This document shows positions 24,321-32,953 of a stretch of DNA of 33,006 nucleotides, piece after piece. This DNA is from Flavobacterium sp. TAB 87 (GTDB lineage Bacteria; Bacteroidota; Bacteroidia; Flavobacteriales; Flavobacteriaceae), in NCBI RefSeq assembly GCF_001529295.1, contig NZ_LLWK01000024.1, forward strand, positions 1 to 33,006, written 5' to 3'. The notes under the pieces were generated by a model. It had not been told where the DNA came from. It searched no databases and worked only from the letters and a program-made list of their open reading frames with translations. Position 1 is the first letter of the stretch. Each line of letters begins with the position of its first letter. Position numbers and translations under genes: made by a program.

Positions 24321-26120
24321 TTAGCTGATGGTATCACGAACAGCTTCTTCCTCTGTTATAGTAGACAGATTAATAGCTGTCTCAATTAAAGCTAAGTGGG
24401 AATAAGCTTGTGGGAAATTACCAAGCAAACGTTTTGTCTTAAAATCAATATCCTCACTAAATAGTCCCAAATGATTGCTGTAACTTAGTAATTTCTTAAA
24501 TAATTTTTCCGCTTTTTTTTGTTGTCCTATTTTAAATAAACTATTTATAAACCAGAATGTGCAAATCGTAAATGAAGAGGACGGTAAACCAAAATCATCT
24601 TTATTTTTATATCTGTATAGTAGTCCATCATTACTAAGATTTTTCTCAATGGCAATTACTGTGCTTACATAGCGAGGATCTAACGCATCGATAAATCCGT
24701 AATTTTCCATTAACAGAACGGCGGCATCAAGATCTTCTGATCCGTACGACTGCGTGAAAGCTTGAGCACTTTCATTCCAAGCATTTTCAAGTATATCTGC
24801 TTTTATAGTTACTAAGAGTTGCTTCCATTTATTGGCTATGGAAAACTTTCCTAAAATTTCGGCTACTTTGACAGCACGATCCAGAGCGGTCCAACAAAGT
24901 ACTTTCGAGAAAGTAAAGTGCCGTTCTTCCGTTCTAAATTCCCAAATTCCCTTATCTGGTTCCTGCCAGTGATTTTGAACTACCCATACAATACCTTTGG
25001 TAATATTCCAAAGTTCCTCCACATTTTCTGTATCGTTTGTAAAGTTTATTAAACGTTGATGAATCACATCCATTAGGATGCCATAGATATCATTCTGTCT
25101 CTGCGAATAAGCCGCATTACCCACTCGCACTGGCTTACTTCCCATGTAACCGCTGAGATGGTCCAATGTGGATTCTGTCAATTCTTTTTCTTTATTTATC
25201 CCATACATGATTTGTAGTTTCTCATCTTTATTAGGTATAAGATCAACTATAAATTGAAGATAATCCTTTGCGAGTTCAACATGACCTAACTCTGATACAA
25301 CCTTGACTACCATAGATGCATCCCGAATCCAGCAAAAGCGATAATCCCAATTGCGCACTTCTCCAATTGTCTCAGGCAGAGAAGTTGTTATGGCAGCTAA
25401 TACCGCTCCAGTTTTTTGATAGGAAAGCATTTTTAGCGTTAAAACACTTCGCAGAATTTCCTTATTGAATTTTTTATACTCAGTAGTACGATCTGCCCAA
25501 CCTAACCAGTATGTTTTTGTTCTTTCAAACTCTAGGCGAATTTTAGCTAAGGTGGGTAAAAATATCTTCTCGTTATAAGCCATTAGTATATAGCCATCAT
25601 CTTCTAGTTCGATCAATTTGCTTTCCGAAATAGACTGCTTACAAAAGTTACTGTACAAAAATAACGAGTCAAATTTTAAGGTATTACTGACACTAATTAC
25701 GTGGTCTTCTTTTACGAATGTACTAGTCACTCCACTCGCATATTCAAGTTTCGGATCATATAATATAGCAAATTGAGGTCTGCCTGAAATTTTCCTAAAA
25801 TAGCGTATAATCTCAGGAGGTATATTGTAATCCCCATTATCTTTTTTGTATCGAGGCATAAAATCATTCACTTCAAAAACATCGGTACCGTTATCAAAAG
25901 TAGTAACCAATATATTGGTATTTTCAAGATATTTCTGGGTTCTAAAGTAATGATCATCGGTAATTATTTCAAAGCTTCCACCAATATTATCATCCAAAAT
26001 TTTTGCAAATACAGATGCGGAATCAAATTCCGGGAGACAGCACCAGTCGATAGATCCTTTATCTGATATTAACGCCGCACTTCTGCAATTTCCAATTATT
26101 CCGTAGTTTAAGTTATTCAT
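24321..26120 (-). CDS. Glycoside hydrolase family 15 protein (trehalase/glucoamylase type)
   Basis: A 599-aa protein of normal length for bacterial GH15. It has an N-terminal beta-sandwich region from NYGIIGNCRSAALIS (about 1-220) and an (alpha/alpha)6 barrel with NWDYRFCWIRDAS (257-269), HLSGYMGSKPVRVGNAA (321-337), GIWEFR (Glu394, probable general acid) and FSEDID (Glu556, probable base) before GNFPQAYSHLALI. There is no signal peptide, so it is cytosolic. Family members hydrolyse alpha-glucosides, and several bacterial ones are trehalases. Divergent placement from the trehalose synthesis gene makes trehalose the likeliest substrate, balancing synthesis with breakdown. Confidence 0.92.
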   Translation of the reverse strand: MNNLNYGIIGNCRSAALISDKGSIDWCCLPEFDSASVFAKILDDNIGGSFEIITDDHYFRTQKYLENTNILVTTFDNGTDVFEVNDFMPRYKKDNGDYNIPPEIIRYFRKISGRPQFAILYDPKLEYASGVTSTFVKEDHVISVSNTLKFDSLFLYSNFCKQSISESKLIELEDDGYILMAYNEKIFLPTLAKIRLEFERTKTYWLGWADRTTEYKKFNKEILRSVLTLKMLSYQKTGAVLAAITTSLPETIGEVRNWDYRFCWIRDASMVVKVVSELGHVELAKDYLQFIVDLIPNKDEKLQIMYGINKEKELTESTLDHLSGYMGSKPVRVGNAAYSQRQNDIYGILMDVIHQRLINFTNDTENVEELWNITKGIVWVVQNHWQEPDKGIWEFRTEERHFTFSKVLCWTALDRAVKVAEILGKFSIANKWKQLLVTIKADILENAWNESAQAFTQSYGSEDLDAAVLLMENYGFIDALDPRYVSTVIAIEKNLSNDGLLYRYKNKDDFGLPSSSFTICTFWFINSLFKIGQQKKAEKLFKKLLSYSNHLGLFSEDIDFKTKRLLGNFPQAYSHLALIETAINLSTITEEEAVRDTIS

Positions 26121-26442
26121 ATAATCCTTTTCTTATTTTTAAAATTCAGTAATTACCTAAATTTATAAAAAGATTTTAATTCAACCAAATTTAAAAAGTA
26201 GTCCTTGTAATTACCACAACTGCAAGTAAACAAAAGTTTGTAAATTCTAAACCTTAATCAAATGTTTATCCGTACTCAATTTCGAAATGTTATTAGATAA
26301 ATCTATAAATTATTAACGCAATAATGTAAATGAAAAATACGTGCAACTGTTAATTTTGATTTCTGAAAAATAATAGCCGCAAATGTTTGTTGAAAGGAAA
26401 ATATTTTAATTTTTTTTTTACTTTAAAATTAATACATACATC
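26121..26442. promoter_or_regulatory. Divergent promoter region of the GH15 and trehalose synthesis genes
   Basis: Two matches to the Bacteroidota -7 element TAnnTTTG are visible: TAAATTTG on the minus strand at 26186-26193, 66 nt before the GH15 start, and TAATTTTG on the plus strand at 26351-26358, 85 nt before the synthase start. Neither has a convincing -33 box. The rest is AT-rich. Confidence 0.35.
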
Positions 26443-28653
26443 ATGAATAAAACGATAATAGTATCTAATCGCTTACCTGTAGATCTTAAATATGAAAATA
26501 GCACTCTAGTAGCGAAGGGAAGTACAGGCGGTTTAGCCACCGGAATGAAATCTGTACATAAAGACGGGAACGGTATTTGGATTGGGTGGTCGGGCTTGAT
26601 TGAACAACAAATTAATTCAAGTAAAGCCAAAGAGGTTGATGCGATTTTATGGCAAGAAAAATGTGTGCGAGTACCGCTTACTCAAAATGATATCGATAAC
26701 TATTACTACGGTTTTAGTAATAGTGCTCTTTGGCCGCTATTCCACTATTTTCAGTCTTTCACAGAATTTGAAATTGAACATTGGAACGCCTATAAAGAAG
26801 TAAATGAAAAATTTGCTGCGGTCATTTTAGAACAGGCAAAAGATGGTGATACTGTTTGGGTGCATGATTATCAACTTTTGTTATTGCCGCAATTATTAAG
26901 AAAAGCGAACAAAAATATTACTATTGGATTTTTCCTGCACATTCCCTATCCTTCATATGAATTGTTTAAAACTTGTCCTTGGCGTGATGACCTGCTAGAG
27001 GGTATGTTGGGAGCAGATCTAATTGGCTTTCATACTTATGATTATGTGAGACATTTTATAAGTTCAGTTGGCAGACTTACGAACTATGAAGTCCATTTTA
27101 GTGAAATTCATTATCAAAACCGAATCATTAAAGTCGATTGCTTTCCTATGGGTATTGATTACACAAAATATAATACGGCAGCCTTAGCACGAATCAATCA
27201 AAAAGAGGATTCTAAAACTGAGTTGATGAAAAGTTTAGATGTACATAATGATTCGCATTCGGACAGCAAATTAATATTATCAATTGACCGAATGGACTAT
27301 ACCAAGGGCATAGCCAACCGAATTAAGTCTTTTGAATATTTTTTAACCAAATATCCACAATACGTAGGAAAAGTACGTTTAGTAATGCTTGCAGTTCCCT
27401 CTAGAGAAAATGTGCCACAATACCAACGGTTAAAAAGAGAAATAGACGAACTTGTAGGTAGGATCAATGGGGAACACTCCCTTTTAAATTGGACTCCAAT
27501 ATGGTATTTTTACAGAGCCTTACCTTTCGATGATCTTATTGATTTATACGTATCCTCTGATGTAGCGATGGTCACCCCGATACGAGACGGAATGAATCTA
27601 GTCGCTAAAGAATATGTAGCTACAAGAACGCAAGGTAGCGGTGTGCTTATATTAAGTGAAATGGCAGGCGCCGCACAAGAGATGCACGAAGCTCTTATTG
27701 TTAATCCTAATAACTTTGAACAGATTGCAGATTCACTAAAAAATGCCCTCGAAATGCCAGCAATAGAGCAAAGGGATCGAATCCAAGCTTTACAGAAAAG
27801 AATATCTCGTTATAACGTCGAACTATGGGCAAGTGAATTTCTAAAGTCGCTTCAATTAGCTAAAAGTTTTATTCCTGTGCAAGTAGCAGAAAAACTTTCA
27901 GAGCAAGTTTTGGATTCAATTCATCAAAATTTTAAAAGTGCCAAAAAGAAAATCTTTCTATTGGATTATGATGGAACTTTGGCTGGCTTTAAAAACAATC
28001 CCATTGATGCCTATCCGGATGATGAATTGCTTATACTCTTGGATTCAATAGCAAAACTGGAAAATACCGAAATTGCCATAGTGAGTGGCCGTGATCGCAC
28101 AACCTTAATGGAATGGTTTGGAGACAGGGCGTACACGCTTATTACCGATCATGGTGCTTGGCTACGCAAAAAAGGGGAAAATTGGATTTGTCAGGATCAC
28201 TTTAAAACAGAATGGAAAGCAAATGTTAGACCCATCTTTGAAACGTTTGTGGATCGAACACCTGGAGCATTTATAGAGGAAAAAGAATTCTCCATCGCAT
28301 GGCACTATCGTAAGGCTGATGCAGAGATGGCTGACTTAAGAAAAATGGAATTTAAACATGTATTAAAAGGTTTACTTTCCAATGACTTCTTATCGGTATT
28401 AGAAGGAAATAAAGTTCTAGAAGTTAAAAATAGTAACATTAATAAAGGTCGCGCTAGCTTACAACTTTTACAAGACGAAAATTATGATTTTGTTTTTGCT
28501 ATTGGTGATGATTGGACTGACGAGTTTATGTTTAATGATCTGCCTCAAAGTACTTTTACAGTTAAAGTAGGAAACGTTAACACAGCAGCAAAATATTATA
28601 TTGAAGATATTTCTGAGGTGCGCCCTTTGTTGCATGCCATAATTAGAACCTAA
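26443..28653 (+). CDS. Bifunctional trehalose-6-phosphate synthase/phosphatase
   Basis: A 736-aa fusion. Residues about 1-470 form a GT20 trehalose-6-phosphate synthase: IIVSNRLPV, the glucose-6-phosphate/UDP-sugar loop GSTGGLATGM, WVHDYQLLLLPQLL, SIDRMDYTKGI and MNLVAKEY. Residues about 490-736 form a HAD trehalose-6-phosphate phosphatase with DYDGT (Asp508 nucleophile, Asp510), IVSGRDR and GDDWTDEFMF (Asp689-Asp693). Together they make trehalose from UDP-glucose and glucose-6-phosphate without releasing the phosphate intermediate. The order is OtsA-OtsB, common in Bacteroidota. Trehalose protects against osmotic, cold and drying stress. Both halves appear complete. Confidence 0.96.
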   Translation: MNKTIIVSNRLPVDLKYENSTLVAKGSTGGLATGMKSVHKDGNGIWIGWSGLIEQQINSSKAKEVDAILWQEKCVRVPLTQNDIDNYYYGFSNSALWPLFHYFQSFTEFEIEHWNAYKEVNEKFAAVILEQAKDGDTVWVHDYQLLLLPQLLRKANKNITIGFFLHIPYPSYELFKTCPWRDDLLEGMLGADLIGFHTYDYVRHFISSVGRLTNYEVHFSEIHYQNRIIKVDCFPMGIDYTKYNTAALARINQKEDSKTELMKSLDVHNDSHSDSKLILSIDRMDYTKGIANRIKSFEYFLTKYPQYVGKVRLVMLAVPSRENVPQYQRLKREIDELVGRINGEHSLLNWTPIWYFYRALPFDDLIDLYVSSDVAMVTPIRDGMNLVAKEYVATRTQGSGVLILSEMAGAAQEMHEALIVNPNNFEQIADSLKNALEMPAIEQRDRIQALQKRISRYNVELWASEFLKSLQLAKSFIPVQVAEKLSEQVLDSIHQNFKSAKKKIFLLDYDGTLAGFKNNPIDAYPDDELLILLDSIAKLENTEIAIVSGRDRTTLMEWFGDRAYTLITDHGAWLRKKGENWICQDHFKTEWKANVRPIFETFVDRTPGAFIEEKEFSIAWHYRKADAEMADLRKMEFKHVLKGLLSNDFLSVLEGNKVLEVKNSNINKGRASLQLLQDENYDFVFAIGDDWTDEFMFNDLPQSTFTVKVGNVNTAAKYYIEDISEVRPLLHAIIRT

Positions 28654-28993
28654 TAGTTATTTTATTTATAATCTAAATTTATAATATTTTGGAAGTGTTA
28701 TGGAAGTGTTATGGAAGAAAATTAAAATGTAAAACTTGCGGAAAAAACTTTCAAAGCTTGACCATGTGACTTTTATTTTAATAAAAACAATCTAGAACAA
28801 AATTATGGCACTAAGTAGCAATCCAATTAATATCTTTCTTTTTATGAATTATTCAATTAAAATTAGATTTAACAAAAATTTTCAAAGATAATATTGAGCT
28901 ATATTAACGTTTACAAATGAAAATTATTTTAGTACTGGTTCTTAAACTTCCTTCTTAGGATTTTAGACAGCATAGTACAAATAAATTAATGAA
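28654..28993. other. Gene-free AT-rich stretch
   Basis: It includes a short tandem repeat and a tiny zinc-ribbon-like reading (28707-28769: CYGRKLKCKTCGKNFQS) that may be a transposase crumb. No gene is supported. Confidence 0.4.
28690..28717. repeat. Tandem repeat, 11-bp unit, 2.5 copies
   Basis: The unit TGGAAGTGTTA occurs at 28690-28700 and 28701-28711, with a partial third copy TGGAAG. It lies directly after the trehalose synthesis gene. Confidence 0.8.
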
Positions 28994-29090
28994 TATGATC
29001 CCGATTGGTGTCCCATAATGCAAGATGCAGGCGAAACTATTATTGAAACAACAATAGAGCTTCTGTATCGGGAAGTATTTGAGTTGCGTT
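28994..29090 (+). pseudogene. Remnant of the 130-aa protein gene (3' end only)
   Basis: The plus-strand sequence reproduces the last 30 or so codons of the gene at 22396-22788 (DPDWC..IMQDAGETIIETTIELLYREVF) almost base for base. The first 100 codons are absent, and the frame continues past the position of the stop codon of the other copy. Most of it now serves as, or overlaps, the end of the SRAP gene on the minus strand. Confidence 0.75.
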
Positions 29091-29690
29091 TAAATCCACA
29101 GAATATGGAAATGAAAATTGCTCAATTGGTGTCTGCTTCAGCCATCGTTCTTCATCTTCCGGCTTTAAAATCACAGGCATTCTTTTTTTATTATTGTGAA
29201 TTTTTGCCATTAAAGCATTAGCTTCAGTAGTTACGATTGTATATGTATTTCTAATCTCACCCGTATGACTGTTAGTCCATCGGGAATACAAACCGGCAAA
29301 AGCAAACAACTCTTCATTGGCAATACCTAATTTGTACTTTACTTTGTTTTTACCTTTTGCATCTAACCATTGCCACTCAAAGTAACCATTTGCAATTACT
29401 AGGCACCGTTGATTAGTCACGTCACGAAACGAAGGCTTTTCATCAAGTGTTTCTATTTTAGCATTTAAAGTTAGCGCTCTAATATCTTCATCTTTGGACC
29501 AATGTGGAATTAAACCCCAGTTAAAATGCTGAATGATTTTGGGATTGTCGTTGGTAATGACTGGTGTTTTGGGAAACAAAAAACCATTAAAATGATCGTG
29601 AGGAGCAAATTCAGCATAGTTCTTTATTTTTGCATCAAATCTTTTTTCAATTTGATCGGCGAATTTGTCTTGAATCGTATGATAGCACAT
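29040..29690 (-). CDS. SOS response-associated peptidase (SRAP/HMCES-YedK family)
   Basis: A 216-aa SRAP-domain protein. After removal of Met1, Cys2 (MCYHTIQ) becomes the N-terminal residue that bonds covalently to abasic sites in single-stranded DNA. Other active-site residues are visible: Asn76 (LNAKIETLDEKPSFR), Glu105 (GYFEWQW) and His165 (KIHNNKKRMPV). The family shields abasic sites during replication by forming a DNA-protein crosslink. The last 40 residues are duplicated as a relic at 22.8 kb. It lies 27 nt after the DUF3891 gene on the same strand, probably one operon. Confidence 0.95.
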   Translation of the reverse strand: MCYHTIQDKFADQIEKRFDAKIKNYAEFAPHDHFNGFLFPKTPVITNDNPKIIQHFNWGLIPHWSKDEDIRALTLNAKIETLDEKPSFRDVTNQRCLVIANGYFEWQWLDAKGKNKVKYKLGIANEELFAFAGLYSRWTNSHTGEIRNTYTIVTTEANALMAKIHNNKKRMPVILKPEDEERWLKQTPIEQFSFPYSVDLNATQILPDTEALLLFQ

Positions 29691-29717
29691 GTTTCTTTTA
29701 TTTTTATTGAAGTTGGT

Positions 29718-30458
29718 TTATCGTGACAATACAAAATCTGCTCTTTGTACTTCAGTACGAATACAAATCTCATTAAATTCTTTAATAGAATTAAATTGTA
29801 GCTGTTCAATTATTTTGTATTCATAAAAAACCTTAAAATTATCATTTTTAAACACCCAAGGTTCTACTGAAATTATATTTTCACTTTTATAAAAGGTACG
29901 ATTCATATCACCATCTGGACTTTCTGAAATTTCCATCTTTCTGCCTTCAGCTTGAATTTTATCCATGCAAATAAGAAGAGAAAAAGCATCGCACCATTCG
30001 ACAAATCGATACAGTCGATCAACATACTTTTTATCAACATTTAATTTTTTTAGAATTTCACTTCGCTTGTGCTTCTGTTCATTTAAAAAAGTAAGGACTT
30101 GTTTATTCTTAATTTTATCTTTATCACCAAAAATAAAATTTAAATGCATGGACGTTAATAAAGCATTTAGCTGGCTTTTAGAAGCTGATAACTCCATTAC
30201 ATTGTGATATTGATGTAGATCAGCATTTTCAGGACCGTCACCAATATCGAAATTTTTTGGTGCGCCTGCTTGCGTTAAGTTTTTATTTTGCAACGTTTCG
30301 GCTACACCGTCATCGTGTTCCGCAATAGCGATTAATGTGGGAACCAAAATCTCGTTTGGGAGTTCGATGTTGTATTGATTCGCTAACATAGCAGCTAGTA
30401 ATCCGTGCGAGCGCTGGTTGATAATTTTCCAACCTTTTTGATGAGACAAAACAATCAT
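29718..30458 (-). CDS. DUF3891-family protein
   Basis: A 246-aa soluble, mostly helical protein with the DUF3891 start (MIVLSHQKGWKIINQRSHGL, His18) and the motif IAEHDDGVAE (His48, Asp49, Asp50). These suggest a metal-binding, HD-like all-helical fold. The biochemical role is unknown. Upstream of SRAP with a 27-nt gap, it may share its regulation. It appears intact. Confidence 0.78.
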   Translation of the reverse strand: MIVLSHQKGWKIINQRSHGLLAAMLANQYNIELPNEILVPTLIAIAEHDDGVAETLQNKNLTQAGAPKNFDIGDGPENADLHQYHNVMELSASKSQLNALLTSMHLNFIFGDKDKIKNKQVLTFLNEQKHKRSEILKKLNVDKKYVDRLYRFVEWCDAFSLLICMDKIQAEGRKMEISESPDGDMNRTFYKSENIISVEPWVFKNDNFKVFYEYKIIEQLQFNSIKEFNEICIRTEVQRADFVLSR

Positions 30459-30589
30459 AAGCGCAATACTTTACGTAGTTACAATTCTAATTTTTTTTTA
30501 ATGCTTAACTAGGCGCACTTTAATAAGTGTAACGTTGAATAGATGTACTAGAATATCTGTTTTATTACATCTATTTGGTTTACTCTCAA

Positions 30590-30611
30590 AAAAACCTGCA
30601 TGAGCAGGCTT
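30590..30611 (-). terminator. Terminator of the 85-aa membrane protein gene
   Basis: On the minus strand AAGCCTGC pairs with GCAGGTTT (one G-T wobble) around TCAT and runs into a stretch of seven T, 18 nt past the stop codon. Confidence 0.85.
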
Positions 30612-30628
30612 TTGAATCGTCTTAAATT

Positions 30629-30886
30629 TTAATTGCCGGGATTGTCCTTTGCATCACTGCCCTCTACTTTAACAATTTTATTATAAACTCCTAAAAGTAG
30701 AAAGGATGTCGCCCACTGTCCTACGAACAATGACGTTTTACCTTTTCCCATAACCTTAAGGGTAGCCGAACCAACCATTGAGGCAACTGCTGCCCATAAA
30801 AATAAATCTGAAGGTAGCTTGGCTGTTTGTTCTTCAATCTTTTTAGCTACCGGTCCTTCTGAATGATCGTTTTGTATAATGCTCAT
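30629..30886 (-). CDS. Conserved small membrane protein (85 aa)
   Basis: The N-terminus is charged and soluble (residues 1-24), followed by two hydrophobic segments (about 27-45 and 53-70) joined by a basic turn KVMGKGKTS, and an acidic tail. Similar proteins with SATLKxMGK and SLFVGQWA words occur widely in Bacteroidota as proteins of unknown function. It is monocistronic, with its own terminator. Confidence 0.75.
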   Translation of the reverse strand: MSIIQNDHSEGPVAKKIEEQTAKLPSDLFLWAAVASMVGSATLKVMGKGKTSLFVGQWATSFLLLGVYNKIVKVEGSDAKDNPGN

Positions 30887-31229
30887 AACTTTACTTATTT
30901 AAATTAATATTTCTTATATAAATTTACAATAGTCTTATATTTAACTGTTTATATAATTTAAATAAGTTGTTATATAACTTAAATTGAGAAAAATATTATT
31001 CCACACTCTTCTTAACCCATTTTATACAAATGTAAAGTGATAATTAAAATACATCAACTTAAGATTATGTATTCTACTGCGTCAAAATTTATCGAAGTGG
31101 ATAAAAATTGATCTCTAACTTTTTTTCAAGTACTTCAAAATTAAGGGAGTCCTACTAAGGCAGACACTAAAGAAAATTCAGCAAATTGGATGGAACAGTG
31201 TAAAATTACTTCTAAAAAAATTATGCACT
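30887..31229. other. Gene-free AT-rich stretch
   Basis: Upstream region of the 85-aa gene, rich in TATATAA/TTTAAAT words (30925-30985). No gene recognised. Confidence 0.4.
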
Positions 31230-31570
31230 CATCTTAACTCGTGGAAAATCTATCGTATGAGGTTTGGGTACGGTTTTCTAGTAGTTCGACATTAATCTTA
31301 GTTACTATTATGCGCCGTTATCAATTGGTGATCTTTCGCGTGTGAATTTCTCTGATGGGGAACAAATGGCATGGTAGCCATTTTTAAAATAGTAAAGGAG
31401 GGAAACTGATACTCTATCGCTACTTATCTCAGCAAAAAATAACGTCCTCCACCGTGCAAGGGCAACACCTGTAAATTATTTGGAAAGTAAGTGGTGTTCA
31501 AATAATTTCCTTCGTAATCAATGCAAGTCCCCAAAACATTCTCCCCTTTACCGTTGGTACTTGTTTTCGA
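31230..31570 (-). pseudogene. Decayed C-terminal fragment of a DnaE-type DNA polymerase III alpha subunit
   Basis: One minus-strand frame, broken by several stops (first TAA at 31424-31426), reads KTSTNGKGENVLGTCIDYEG, NYLNTTYFPNNLQVLPLHGG, GRYFLLR, VAIEYQFPSFTILKMATMPF and, further on, TRKPYP. This is the order of the C-terminal OB-fold and tail of Bacteroidota DnaE proteins (TSTGxxMxFGTFxDxEG, FxDTxHFP, GxG.Y, VxxExF, PYP). No polymerase active site remains. It may be a relic of a second (mutagenic) polymerase near the SRAP gene. Confidence 0.6.
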
Positions 31571-31961
31571 GGTATAAGATGTCCTTCATTCGGATTTCCT
31601 TTTTAGTATGTTGAATTAGATCTCTAGCCATGAAAAACCTTGTAAAAGTATTCAAATGCAGTCGGGTAATTGTAACGGAAAATATATTCCTTCAGCATTC
31701 TTGACTTTACTACCCCAGACCTTATAGTATATCTCGCTAATTACTAATAGAAAAGCCTTGAATAAAAAAGGTGACAAAGTCTTACAAATAAATCGTTATA
31801 AAAATTATTGGATTACCTTTTGCTTATATTTGTACATTAAATAAACGCTTATAAATGGCTGTAATACCTTCAAATTAGGCAGACTTTACGCCATTATATA
31901 GCTTATATATAATAGTTGGCAGACAGCTTGGGAACCTAAATAAAAATCAGAAGTATAAAAC
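31571..31961. other. Gene-free stretch upstream of the small-gene cluster
   Basis: Minus-strand DNA at about 31620-31745 reads like protein with stops (VWGSKVKNAEGIYFPLQLPD) and may continue the polymerase relic or be another one. A promoter-like box is listed separately. Confidence 0.35.
31825..31832 (+). promoter_or_regulatory. Candidate -7 promoter element
   Basis: TATATTTG matches the Bacteroidota TAnnTTTG consensus. A TTG lies 14 nt upstream, closer than the usual spacing. It could drive the 101-aa gene whose start is at 31962. Confidence 0.35.
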
Positions 31962-32267
31962 ATGACAAATACAGAGAAAAAGGTACATTTAAAAAATATA
32001 CTTTCCAAAATAGAAAATCTAAACATTTCAGAATCTTCAATACGAGATTTAGGTAATTTAATAAGATCTGAACAGCGTAGAGAATTTAGTTCTGAAGCTG
32101 AAAGTAAATTATATTCTAACAATTTAAGGCAAACCATAGAAAAAAATCTTGAAGATTTAGAAGAAAATGCAACTAAACCAAAAGTTAGAATAGATTTATT
32201 TAAAGACTGTGTTTCAAATTTTAAACAAGACATAAAAAGAGAATTAGGTGATTTGAAACATAGGTGA
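31962..32267 (+). CDS. Unknown 101-aa helical protein
   Basis: ATG start; a highly charged, probably coiled-coil protein (KVHLKNILSKIENL, LRQTIEKNLEDLEENA) with no membrane segment or signal peptide. It overlaps the end of the opposite-strand 84-aa gene by 24 nt. I recognise no family. Two opposed small genes with overlapping ends, both in AT-rich DNA, suggest recently acquired small cargo. Confidence 0.6.
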   Translation: MTNTEKKVHLKNILSKIENLNISESSIRDLGNLIRSEQRREFSSEAESKLYSNNLRQTIEKNLEDLEENATKPKVRIDLFKDCVSNFKQDIKRELGDLKHR

Positions 32268-32498
32268 ACGCATTGATTTTGTAACAATATATAAAAAGTC
32301 TTCATAACTTTCTAATTTATATCTTTGAGCAATATACTCTCTTTCTGTGCCAAGCGAACGCTCAAAGTAGATAACTGAATCTATAATCTGAATTGTAACA
32401 GTGAATCCAAAGAAACCAACAAATTTAATATTATTCTCTTTTTCTTTAACAATACTAAATCCTTCATCTATTAAAAAACTTTTAATTGAATCTAACAT
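32244..32498 (-). CDS. Unknown 84-aa protein
   Basis: ATG start; an alpha/beta-looking small soluble protein (MLDSIKSFLIDEGFSIVKEK, then alternating hydrophobic strands, then a helix ending RSPMFQIT). The C-terminal codons overlap the 101-aa gene tail to tail. No recognised motif. The codon pattern looks like real coding sequence rather than antisense shadow, because both frames differ in the non-overlapping part. Confidence 0.55.
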   Translation of the reverse strand: MLDSIKSFLIDEGFSIVKEKENNIKFVGFFGFTVTIQIIDSVIYFERSLGTEREYIAQRYKLESYEDFLYIVTKSMRSPMFQIT

Positions 32499-32556
32499 AA
32501 ATATTTAATTTAAAATTTAATTCGCTTTGATATGGCGGAATTATAAACCACTTTAT

Positions 32557-32811
32557 ATGACTGAAATAAACCAACTTATTAAAATTTCAAAATTTTTACA
32601 GCGTTTAGCTTACTTTCTATTTGTGTTTATTTGGGGAGAAATTATTTTTTACTTTACAAATTATTCTTCTCCAGGAGAATTATTTTACAAAGAGTATGGT
32701 GCAAATGGTATTTCGCTTTACCTAGGAAGTATTTTGGTTTTGATTATTATACTTTCAGCACAATCAAAAAGAATAAGTGATATTGCTTATCGAATAAAGA
32801 AAACTAAATAA
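32557..32811 (+). CDS. Unknown 84-aa membrane protein
   Basis: The first ATG gives MTEINQLIKISKFLQ; an in-frame TTG at 32527 would add ten residues but is not preferred. Two hydrophobic segments (about 15-36 and 53-69) and a basic C-terminus (RIKKTK) indicate a small inner-membrane protein with two passes. No family recognised. It is separated by 58 nt from the divergent 84-aa gene. Confidence 0.6.
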   Translation: MTEINQLIKISKFLQRLAYFLFVFIWGEIIFYFTNYSSPGELFYKEYGANGISLYLGSILVLIIILSAQSKRISDIAYRIKKTK

Positions 32812-32826
32812 AACAAGAAAAGCCAA

Positions 32827-32953
32827 TCTGCCAACAGTTGTTTGTGTATAGTGGGGATTTAGTGGTAAATTCACGTTCACGGTTCGCAAGAACTTTAGTA
32901 GTAACCGAAAATACTCTGCTCCCGAAATCCCCACCATCCACAAGCAACGGGAC
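32827..32953. repeat. Long imperfect hairpin after the small-gene cluster
   Basis: A 10-bp perfect inner stem (GTGGGGATTT at 32851-32860, AAATCCCCAC at 32925-32934) is extended by TTGTG/CACAA (32842-32846 and 32939-32943) and weaker pairing outward to CAAC sequences on both sides. A 64-nt partly paired loop lies between. It ends the cassette-like block of small genes. It could be a repeat element, a recombination site of attC-like form or a terminator. Confidence 0.55.

Noticed and set aside
29018..29221. 67-codon plus-strand frame starting MQDAGETIIE
   Set aside because: It is the tail of the 130-aa gene remnant running on as antisense of SRAP; no start region of its own.
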